Below, piece after piece: positions 1 through 5,574 of a DNA stretch of 7,004 bases. Both the position numbers and the translations under genes were made by a program. Position 1 is the first letter of the stretch, and every line of letters starts with the position of its first letter. Source of the stretch: Euryarchaeota archaeon UBA60 (lineage in GTDB: Archaea; Thermoplasmatota; Poseidoniia; Poseidoniales; Poseidoniaceae); assembly GCA_002503395.1 (NCBI GenBank), contig DARQ01000108.1, positions 8,148 through 15,151 on the forward strand, given 5' to 3'. The notes under the pieces are model-generated. The model was not told the origin of the DNA, did not search any database, and saw only the letters and a program-made list of their open reading frames with translations.

Positions 1-1620
1 ACAGGTCACATTAACAGAGATATTCTCATCGACCGGGAATTTGGCCGCATTCTGCTCGATTCGTATTTCTCCGCTCGAATCCGGTGTTCCCATTATCGTA
101 AGAATCGATACGCCGCGGTGATTGGAGAAGATGAAACTGCACTTTATTCCGGATAAGCCATCGGGGTCGTAGATAATTGCCGAAAGTTCGACATTTTCCC
201 CAATCTCATATTCCAATTCACCCATCAAGGTTACCTCGGGGGCGCGGTGAGCGATGCTTGTCTGAAGGTGGAAATTACTCGACAGGCCGTCGATATCGAT
301 GATTTGGGCGATGATTTCAGCGCCGCCGCCGATGAATTTACTATCTATGGTGACCTTGTAGGTCGCTACCTCGGTGCGGTTGTTAGCGATGCTGGAGTTG
401 GCTTCGCATCCAATTGGTGCGGAGTTATTCCAAGGTGCGCTCGACAAGTCGAGAACCGTCGCATCGACCGACCACTCACCTTGAGCCAAGATTACCTGGA
501 TACTTTCAAGCGGGCGGCTTGAGCGAAGGTGGAGATAGATAGCGGCCTGGGAATTGGGCCGTAGTTCCTCAAGTTCTCCACTGGCGTTGCATATCTCGAT
601 GCTGAGGATGCGCGGGGTGGTGACCGAAATCTCCCATTGCTCGGCAACCTCTACGGCATTGGAATGGGCACCCAATATATTGACGGTGATTTTTACAAGC
701 CCACGCGACAGTCCGGCTGGTGCAGGGGGGATTTCGATGGATACACCGTTCGAATCCTCTGGAATATTGACCGGGATGGTAATCGGCAGTCGGTCGGGCC
801 ATTCGATTACAAGGTCACCGTAAGCCGAAGTTCCGGGGTCGTCCACATCGCTATAACCGACCCACAGGTACTCATTGGCGCCAGTGCTGGAGTTGATTCT
901 CGCTCCGTCAGCATCGCGCAATTCGAGTTCTACCACCGGCTTGCGGTCGGCTATCCTGATTTGCCGTTGGCTGAATAACTGTCCGTCGACCCATAATTGA
1001 AGAATGACCGGGGCGATATCTCCGCCAATCGCGATGATCCATGTCGAGTTGTAACAATACAGCCCGGGCGCAATTTCAGCCGAGAATGCGACCGAGCCGA
1101 CCACACCTCTGCTGGCGGCGAAGTTCGGCTGTTCGGTTGCGATGTTGTGGTCGGCATCTTCGACACAACCCCGTAGTCTCACCTGTTCTTGGCGCAGTAG
1201 TCCTTGCTCCGGGTTTGGCGGCAGGTTGCTATCACCGAGCCACATTTCACTATCGACGCTCTGCACGTGGATGCCGTACCACTTCGGTATCGCATTGATC
1301 ACCTGCGACAAATTGCTGTAGATACGAACTCCAGAAGAAGCATTGCGATTATCGAATGCTTCGACCGCGAGGTCGAGACTGCCGAGGCTGACGTTACGCG
1401 GCATTTCCATTGAGGCCCACCAATTGTCATTCACGAATTGCACTGCCGGGTACCAATGCCACTGCGTGGTCAGGTTCTGGCTTTGATTATGTAGTCGCCA
1501 GGCCATTTGCAGCCAGGCTACGCTGACCTCATCCGAGGCCACTGCTGTGCAGGTGAAACCATCGCCTCGCTCAACCTGTGAACTTGCGCACCAAGCATCG
1601 TCGACAGTAGGTATATCGTT
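1..1620 (-). other. Ig-like beta-domain tail (at least four units)
   Basis: Residues 1061-1600. Diverged beta-rich units are suggested by repeated motifs: ERGDGFTCTAVASDE (about 1077-1091), GCVEDADHN (1211-1219), VELELRDADG (1290-1299), IIAQIIDIDGLSS (1496-1508) and LSAIIYDPDGLSGIKC (1539-1554). Paired cysteines (1071/1084, 1211/1248) could form disulfides. The recurring V/I-x-D-x-D-G strand end is like PKD or cadherin-like linker domains. Unit borders cannot be set by eye. The tail is likely a stalk holding the N-terminal binding domains away from the cell. Confidence 0.5.
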
Positions 1621-4600
1621 TACCAATAGATTGAGACTATTCTCATTATTTGCAGTGATGCGCTCGGGATATTCTTGTGAAGCATTGTGCCAGCGAGCTA
1701 CGAATTCGACATATCCGGATTTTGTCGCTGCGACCTCGGCATCAAAGATGATGCGACTGCCGCTCATATCTCCGGGTGCCAAACTAAGGTTGTAGGTGGC
1801 GAGCAGGATATTGCCCGAACGCTCGCGAATCTCAATTGTACCATTGGCTTGGCCCATTCCCAGATTTTCAATAATTAGTCGAATTGTCCCGTTATTTCCG
1901 ACCGTCAGCGTCTGATTGACTTGCATAGCTGAGATATTGACATCGTGCAAACGGTCGGCAAAGGCGGCCATTTTCGGGTCACCGACCACAACCCCCATCC
2001 ACGAGACCATCGGGTTCGCGGCATAATATGCTTCAGCCATGGTGAAGCCTTGGGCATAGTTGGCTAACAGTATTGAAGGATAGCAGACCGCCGTGAGGTA
2101 TGGTTCGTAGACATAACCCTTGGTTGCTGAAGCGCCGTCCTCCAAGATGTCGGCAACGAGTGATTGTCCATATGAGGTTCCGGTAGTGAAAGAGCGGCCG
2201 CCGGTTGAAACTGCAGTTTCGACAATACTGCCGGGGATCCAGTCATTATGAGGTCTGATTGGTTGAAGATTGAGAGTATCGAGATATACTGAACCATCGG
2301 TTGAGGTTCCTACAATATCTAGTGGGATGCGAATACGGAACTTGGTTGCATTTGCATCTGGACGGAACCGGATTTTGGCAGATTCCCATGATGGACCGAA
2401 AGTTTTGCTACTTGAGGTGTTAGTTGAAAGTAGTGTCCCATTATCATCCAATGACTCAACCACAAGGGTGAAATCGCCATAGACATCACCTTTTCTAGTT
2501 CCATAAACTGAAAGTAGCCAAGTATGATTTTTCACCTCATTTGGGATAACATAGGTTTGTTCAAGTTCGGCTGAGTTGCCATTACCCGAGTAGGTTGCAC
2601 AGTCTTCATAGATATCTCGGTGTAATACGGTGATGTCTTGATCATCAAGTGCTATGTTCCAAATCATGACATTGTCAATCATCCCTTCAAAATGGGTATT
2701 ACCTGCTCGATTGACACCCATTTTGTACAATTCAATATTGTTCACGGCACCTATGGGAAACGTTGTGTTTTGAACCAATACACCATCGAGATATTGCCGG
2801 ACCGTGCCATTATCATATACCGTAACAAGGTGAGTCCAACGCTGAGCTTGAACATCACCAAAGGTGTGCGTTTGATTGTTGTGCAATCGCCATTCGCCAC
2901 TAATAACAGTATGTTGGAAGGAAGCATTTGAACCGGAATCGTCATCGACGGCGAAGGTGGTAGAATAGTTTGGCAAAGTTGTTGAATTTGCCCAGACCCA
3001 TTGGCTAACCGTAAAATTTCCAAGCCAGTTATCTACGTCGATCTCGACGTAATCATCCACTCCATCATACCATAGGCAGTAACCATCAGCACAGGTCCGC
3101 CAATTGCTTGAGTTCATGTTGTTGAGAGTAAAATTAGCCGAGTTATTTACGGAATTAAGGGCATAATCTCCTGACCCATCTTCAAAGTCCCAATGGTGTA
3201 CGAGGTTATTCTCTGCAGGGATATAATCGCCAGCTACTTGGAAGGCTGAAGGAGGAATGAGTGCCTTTGATTGGTTTGGTCCCTGCCAAGATAATAGGAG
3301 CCCGTGTGGACCACCACCTTGGAAGAATTCAATCTTAAAGTCGTGCAACCCTTCACTAAGTTGGAGGTAATTTGACTGTTCACTCATGCCGTGTGAACCA
3401 TAGTTTGTAACTAGGCTTTGGCCGTCAACCCACAGTTCTGAGCCATCGTCAGAGGTGATGAAAAATGTCCAATTTCCAGCATCTGGAATATCGATGAGAC
3501 CACTGAATCGGCCACCCCAGTCATTCTTGAAACGATCGTCGAGGCCAGAATAAGCCTGCGAAGAGGATGAATACTGCAGATCACTTTCCAGCCGCACATG
3601 GTCAGGGACTCGGTCTATTAGAAGTGGCATTGAGGCGGTGTTGAAACTAATTCCATCATTATCAAAATATTCTGCGAGAATGCCTTGTGTGCCATCACCG
3701 GATGCATCGTTGCATACGGCGGAAAGGGATGCCTTTACGGCTCCATTCCCATTTCGTTTATATTCGGTTTGATAACTCCAATTGAAAGTGTCTCCCGCTG
3801 TGAGGTTTGGAATTGTGGCATTCCAGTACTTTGCACCACTGGTATAACTAGCATCATCTGTGTCGAATCCAGCATTTGGTAACCAATTTTCTCCCCAACT
3901 TCCATCGTTAGAGCCCCATGAAGCATAACCGATGACCTCGCTTTGGTCGGTGAGGAAAGTCGAATTTTGATTGAAGGTAACCGGTAATCCCATCGTTCCA
4001 TTTAGGGTGGTATTTGCAGTATACAAATCATCATTCCAATACTTGTAGCCCGAAATATTGCGATTGGTCGCCAAGTCGAGGACGAATTGGCCGCGGTTGC
4101 CGAGGCTTTGATTGGCTAATTCGATTAATCCAAGGGCGGTATCAACGGTATATCCAGTCAGTCGAGTGACCAGAAAGAATCCATGTTTCTGGCGCGAAAA
4201 GACCTCCATCTCTCCGGCTCCACTATTGGCAAAAGGCCCGTATTCAGCAATCGTCCAGTAATCCTGACCGATAAATGAATCATAGGAACCGCCGACCAAA
4301 GCGATTTCATTATCGAATGATACCTTGTTATTGCCGCCGCTTACCCTCAGTGGCACACCTTTGGTGGTCACAAGGTAATTCAACTCCGACTCGAGACTAT
4401 TATTGGAAATCCACTCCCTAAAAGGGTCAGAGAAATAGTCGTTGAATTGATTGCGATTGATGGTCTCACCCGTTGGAGTGCCATCTTCATCCCACAGCAA
4501 GACGTGTTGCAACGGAATACTCCTTGCCTGCACAAATGCCCAGCCGATGGTTCGGCTGGCCGCGGATCTGTTGTTGATGAGGACGCCGACGTCGCTATAA

Positions 4601-4800
4601 TCCATATACGAGGTCTGGTCAAATCCCTGCGGCACCGCGATGTCGGTGAAATTGGCGATATCCCAAGCATCGATGCTGAAGGTAGCAATGTTCTCGCTCT
4701 CCTCCAGCGATAATCGATGCGGCACGACCAGTGGTTGTGCGGTGACCGATACCATCAGCAACGCCAGCAGGCATGGCGTGGCAAAATCCCAACCTCGCAT
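1..4800 (-). CDS. Giant secreted/surface TIGR03790-family protein with PA14 and LamG domains (3' end outside window)
   Basis: This is one open frame of 1600 codons. I checked every in-frame triplet and found no stop; the C-terminus lies off the left edge. ATG at 4800 is the only in-frame ATG after the upstream stop (TAA at 4840-4842), and it gives a good signal peptide. Order by residue: signal peptide 1-21; TIGR03790-like N-half about 68-308 (NYLVTTKGVPLRV, VTRLTGYT, GYASWGSNDG); CBM-like segment 309-369; PA14 370-520; LamG/ConA-like 530-725; second CBM-like segment 730-848; TIGR03790-like C-half 852-944 (GYVYEPYL, WMGVVVGDPKM); CARDB-like 951-1060; Ig-like units 1061 onward. About 45 N-x-S/T sequons fit an exported archaeal glycoprotein. 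PA14 and LamG domains usually bind glycans, so glycan or particle binding at the cell surface is inferred. The TIGR03790 core has no function known to me. A C-terminal membrane anchor would lie outside the window. I am sure of the frame and export, and fairly sure of the family. Confidence 0.88.
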   Translation of the reverse strand, partial: MRGWDFATPCLLALLMVSVTAQPLVVPHRLSLEESENIATFSIDAWDIANFTDIAVPQGFDQTSYMDYSDVGVLINNRSAASRTIGWAFVQARSIPLQHVLLWDEDGTPTGETINRNQFNDYFSDPFREWISNNSLESELNYLVTTKGVPLRVSGGNNKVSFDNEIALVGGSYDSFIGQDYWTIAEYGPFANSGAGEMEVFSRQKHGFFLVTRLTGYTVDTALGLIELANQSLGNRGQFVLDLATNRNISGYKYWNDDLYTANTTLNGTMGLPVTFNQNSTFLTDQSEVIGYASWGSNDGSWGENWLPNAGFDTDDASYTSGAKYWNATIPNLTAGDTFNWSYQTEYKRNGNGAVKASLSAVCNDASGDGTQGILAEYFDNDGISFNTASMPLLIDRVPDHVRLESDLQYSSSSQAYSGLDDRFKNDWGGRFSGLIDIPDAGNWTFFITSDDGSELWVDGQSLVTNYGSHGMSEQSNYLQLSEGLHDFKIEFFQGGGPHGLLLSWQGPNQSKALIPPSAFQVAGDYIPAENNLVHHWDFEDGSGDYALNSVNNSANFTLNNMNSSNWRTCADGYCLWYDGVDDYVEIDVDNWLGNFTVSQWVWANSTTLPNYSTTFAVDDDSGSNASFQHTVISGEWRLHNNQTHTFGDVQAQRWTHLVTVYDNGTVRQYLDGVLVQNTTFPIGAVNNIELYKMGVNRAGNTHFEGMIDNVMIWNIALDDQDITVLHRDIYEDCATYSGNGNSAELEQTYVIPNEVKNHTWLLSVYGTRKGDVYGDFTLVVESLDDNGTLLSTNTSSSKTFGPSWESAKIRFRPDANATKFRIRIPLDIVGTSTDGSVYLDTLNLQPIRPHNDWIPGSIVETAVSTGGRSFTTGTSYGQSLVADILEDGASATKGYVYEPYLTAVCYPSILLANYAQGFTMAEAYYAANPMVSWMGVVVGDPKMAAFADRLHDVNISAMQVNQTLTVGNNGTIRLIIENLGMGQANGTIEIRERSGNILLATYNLSLAPGDMSGSRIIFDAEVAATKSGYVEFVARWHNASQEYPERITANNENSLNLLVNDIPTVDDAWCASSQVERGDGFTCTAVASDEVSVAWLQMAWRLHNQSQNLTTQWHWYPAVQFVNDNWWASMEMPRNVSLGSLDLAVEAFDNRNASSGVRIYSNLSQVINAIPKWYGIHVQSVDSEMWLGDSNLPPNPEQGLLRQEQVRLRGCVEDADHNIATEQPNFAASRGVVGSVAFSAEIAPGLYCYNSTWIIAIGGDIAPVILQLWVDGQLFSQRQIRIADRKPVVELELRDADGARINSSTGANEYLWVGYSDVDDPGTSAYGDLVIEWPDRLPITIPVNIPEDSNGVSIEIPPAPAGLSRGLVKITVNILGAHSNAVEVAEQWEISVTTPRILSIEICNASGELEELRPNSQAAIYLHLRSSRPLESIQVILAQGEWSVDATVLDLSSAPWNNSAPIGCEANSSIANNRTEVATYKVTIDSKFIGGGAEIIAQIIDIDGLSSNFHLQTSIAHRAPEVTLMGELEYEIGENVELSAIIYDPDGLSGIKCSFIFSNHRGVSILTIMGTPDSSGEIRIEQNAAKFPVDENISVNVTC
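1621..1950 (-). other. CARDB-like adhesion domain
   Basis: Residues about 951-1060. The pattern is VNISAMQVNQTLTVGNNGTI, an I-x-N-x-G strand (IIENLGMGQAN), an R-x-SG-x-I-L strand, LAPGDMSG, and an ending with NNENSLNLLVND. The N-x-G-x-x-x-A followed by L-x-P-G pattern and the closing N-x-x-N are typical of CARDB Ig-like domains in archaeal and bacterial surface proteins. Confidence 0.6.
1969..2247 (-). other. TIGR03790-like domain, C-terminal half
   Basis: Residues about 852-944. The ordered motifs are NDWIPGSIVETAVSTGGRSF (852-871), GQSLVADILEDGASATKGYV (878-897), YEPYL (898-902), ANYAQGFTMAEAYYAANPMV (913-932) and SWMGVVVGDPKM (933-944). As I recall, this W-x-PG, STxxR, GATxxxGYVxEP and GDP series closes TIGR03790 proteins and normally follows the SWGSND motif closely. 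Confidence 0.65.
2257..2613 (-). other. CBM-like beta-sandwich segment after LamG
   Basis: Residues about 730-848. It starts near DCATYSGNGNSAELEQTYVI and runs through WLLSVYGTRKGDVYGDFTLV, PSWESAKIRFRP and GSVYLDTLNLQP. The ending (Y-L-D-x-L-x-L) and the middle W-x-x-x-x-x-x-F strand resemble the second part of CBM4/9-type modules. It may pair with the segment at 3694-3876 to form one module interrupted by PA14 and LamG. Confidence 0.35.
2626..3213 (-). other. LamG/concanavalin A-like domain
   Basis: Residues about 530-725. Diagnostic pieces are HHWDFEDGSG (535-544), LWYDGVDDYVEI (576-587), FTVSQWVWA (596-604), RWTHLVTVYDNGTVRQYLDG (654-673) and FEGMIDNVMIWNIALDDQDI (704-723). These match the Laminin_G_3 type jelly-roll fold at about its normal length. 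Cys570 and Cys575 just before the W-Y-D-G strand could pair. Ligand unknown; polysaccharide or protein binding is the family norm. Confidence 0.85.
3241..3693 (-). other. PA14 domain
   Basis: Residues about 370-520. It opens with QGILAEYFDNDGISF, the usual G-L-x-A-x-Y-(Y/F) start. The core follows: GRFSGLIDIPDAGNWTFFI, then TSDDGSELWVDG (about residues 449-460). It continues LSEGLHDFKIEFFQGGGPHG and LLLSWQGP and ends near IPPSAF. The D-D-G-S loop (about 451-454) is the calcium/sugar-binding loop position in PA14 adhesins of the Flo type. Glycan binding is inferred from the family. Confidence 0.85.
3694..3876 (-). other. CBM-like segment before PA14
   Basis: Residues 309-369 begin NAGFD and contain YWNATIPNLTAGDTFNWSY and a GNGAVKASL motif. 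This resembles the first strands of carbohydrate-binding modules of the CBM4/9 type, which often open with N-x-x-F-E/D and continue with a G-x-x-A/S strand. It is too short to be a full module. It may be a fragment, or the first half of a module that continues after the LamG domain. Confidence 0.3.
3877..4599 (-). other. TIGR03790-like domain, N-terminal half
   Basis: Residues about 68-308. Hallmarks recalled from the family are present in order: DVGVLINNRS near the start, QARSIPLQHVLLW (residues 91-103), NYLVTTKGVPLRV (141-153), VTRLTGYT (211-218) and GYASWGSNDG (291-300). In family members the last motif is, as I remember them, soon followed by a W-x-PG-x-I-x-E segment. Here that segment appears only about 545 residues later. 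The family is widespread in planctomycetes, other environmental bacteria and marine archaea; I know of no biochemical role. Confidence 0.65.
4738..4800 (-). other. Signal peptide of the giant surface protein
   Basis: Residues 1-21 are MRGWDFATPCLLALLMVSVT followed by A. There is a short n-region with one Arg, a hydrophobic stretch from Cys10 to about Val19, and a plausible signal peptidase I site V-T-A before Gln22. The Cys at residue 10 sits inside the hydrophobic stretch rather than after it, so a lipobox is not supported. This implies Sec-dependent export. Confidence 0.75.
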
Positions 4801-4851
4801 GCACTGCCATGCGGAGGTATTGTGGATATGTCCTTCGCTTTAATGTCGTCT

Positions 4852-4858
4852 TTTTAGA
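4852..4858 (-). promoter_or_regulatory. Possible TATA-like element for the giant surface-protein gene
   Basis: On the minus strand these bases read CTAAAAA inside TCTCTAAAAAGACG, the most A-rich stretch upstream of the ATG at 4800. A start of transcription about 25 bases downstream would leave a leader of roughly 25-30 bases. No Shine-Dalgarno-like sequence precedes the ATG. The match to an archaeal TATA box is weak. Confidence 0.3.
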
Positions 4859-4876
4859 GAATCCACAGCCGTCGCG

Positions 4877-4883
4877 AATATAA
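4877..4883 (+). promoter_or_regulatory. TATA-like box of the macro domain gene
   Basis: The sequence AATATAA sits in an otherwise GC-rich setting. Its centre is about 27 bases before the ATG at 4907. That spacing fits TBP binding with transcription starting at or next to the start codon, i.e. a leaderless mRNA, common in archaea. No ribosome binding site lies between box and start. Confidence 0.45.
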
Positions 4884-4890
4884 CCCATGG

Positions 4891-4910
4891 CCATGCTTGA
4901 TGAAGCATGG
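4891..4910. repeat. Perfect inverted repeat over the macro gene start codon
   Basis: The arms CCATGCTT (4891-4898) and AAGCATGG (4903-4910) are exact reverse complements separated by GATG. The right arm contains the ATG at 4907-4909. At DNA level this could be a dimeric repressor operator just downstream of the TATA-like box. At RNA level it would form a hairpin only if transcription starts upstream of 4891. Confidence 0.5.
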
Positions 4911-5533
4911 TCGAGTTGTACATGTCGCGCACATGTCGACATGGTCGTCTATACGTTATCGGAGACGATTTACACAAGCGTTCTGGCGATGCCATCGTCA
5001 CCCCCGCCAACAACCGCCTCTCCGGTCGAGAAGGGGCTGATGCCGAGATTCACATAAAGGCCGGGGAAGAGTTGCGTGAGGCATGCAGAGCGATTTCGGT
5101 TGAACAGAGGAAAACCAATTCACCACCCTGCGCCGTCACCACCAATGTCATCACCAAACCATACGGCCTTTCCGACCAGTGCAAACACCTGATTCACGTG
5201 GTATCGCCAGACTGCCGCCGTCCCAATCAAGACGATGACCGTAGGGAGTTGCTTCGCAAGACCTACGAGAACCTATTCGCTACCCTGAAGGGGATGAAGG
5301 ATGTGAAGACAGTGGTCGCACCGGCCTTGTCGATGGGCGTCTTCTCCTACCCCCACCGTGAGGGTGCTCGGATGACGTTGGACCTCCTGCTCTCCTGGCT
5401 CGATGGGGAAGAGGATTCCGGAGTCGAGGAATACACGCTGATAGTCAAGGAGCGCAATTTCATCTCAAATATGCGCACGGTCTATCGCGAATCAGAAGAC
5501 CAACTGCCGGGTATAGATTCTACAAACGACTAA
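4907..5533 (+). CDS. MacroD-like macro domain protein (ADP-ribose binding/hydrolysis)
   Basis: 208 residues, a normal single-domain size. It matches the macro fold in order: LYVIGDDL (15-22); GDAIVTPANNRL (27-38), the counterpart of D-A-I-V-N-A-A-N; the loop SGREGADAEIHIKAG (39-53); LIHVVSP (95-101); LLRKTYENLFATL (115-127); and the second binding loop APALSMGVFSYP (138-149). MacroD-class members remove ADP-ribose from proteins or deacetylate O-acetyl-ADP-ribose. Asn35 and Asp45 occupy the positions of the MacroD Asn/Asp pair, so activity is plausible. The usual glycine-rich GGGV loop reads G-R-E-G-A here, which is unusual. ATG 4907 is the first start after an in-frame stop at 4901 and fits the TATA-like box; ATG 4922 is an alternative that keeps the whole domain. 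The protein is cytoplasmic (no signal). The gene is divergent from the surface protein and convergent with the RNase H-fold gene. Its target is unknown. Confidence 0.88.
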   Translation: MVELYMSRTCRHGRLYVIGDDLHKRSGDAIVTPANNRLSGREGADAEIHIKAGEELREACRAISVEQRKTNSPPCAVTTNVITKPYGLSDQCKHLIHVVSPDCRRPNQDDDRRELLRKTYENLFATLKGMKDVKTVVAPALSMGVFSYPHREGARMTLDLLLSWLDGEEDSGVEEYTLIVKERNFISNMRTVYRESEDQLPGIDSTND

Positions 5534-5534
5534 T

Positions 5535-5574
5535 CCGAAGGCCGAGCATAGATTTGTTTCGTAGTATACTTCGG
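5535..5574. terminator. Possible bidirectional terminator between convergent genes
   Basis: The 41-base gap between the two stop codons holds matching ends CCGAAG (5535-5540) and CTTCGG (5569-5574), exact reverse complements with a 28-base loop. It also has a T-rich run (ATTTGTTTC, 5551-5559) that could serve as an archaeal T-tract terminator for the plus-strand gene. The stem is short and the loop long, so this is a weak call based mostly on position. Confidence 0.3.

Noticed and set aside
637..978. 113-codon open frame on the plus strand
   Set aside because: It lies wholly opposite the 1600-codon minus-strand gene, whose protein makes coherent domains there. The plus-strand translation shows no recognisable motif and looks like an antisense shadow in a moderately GC-rich gene.
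2638..2931. 97-codon plus-strand open frame inside the LamG coding region
   Set aside because: The minus strand here encodes clear LamG motifs such as RWTHLVTVYDNGTVRQYLDG. The plus frame gives no family-like sequence and has no promoter or ribosome binding site.
4801..4906. Search for a tRNA, small RNA or short peptide gene in the longest gap
   Set aside because: No cloverleaf-like pairing, no T-loop-like motif and no convincing short coding frame were seen. The gap is explained by two divergent promoters.
4619..4942. 107-codon minus-strand open frame spanning the divergent promoter
   Set aside because: It overlaps the signal-peptide end of the giant gene in another frame and runs antisense to the macro gene start. 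Its Cys/His/Arg-rich translation has no domain character.
5564..5569. GTATAC palindrome in the convergent gap
   Set aside because: A six-base palindrome is expected by chance at this scale and has no partner sites nearby.
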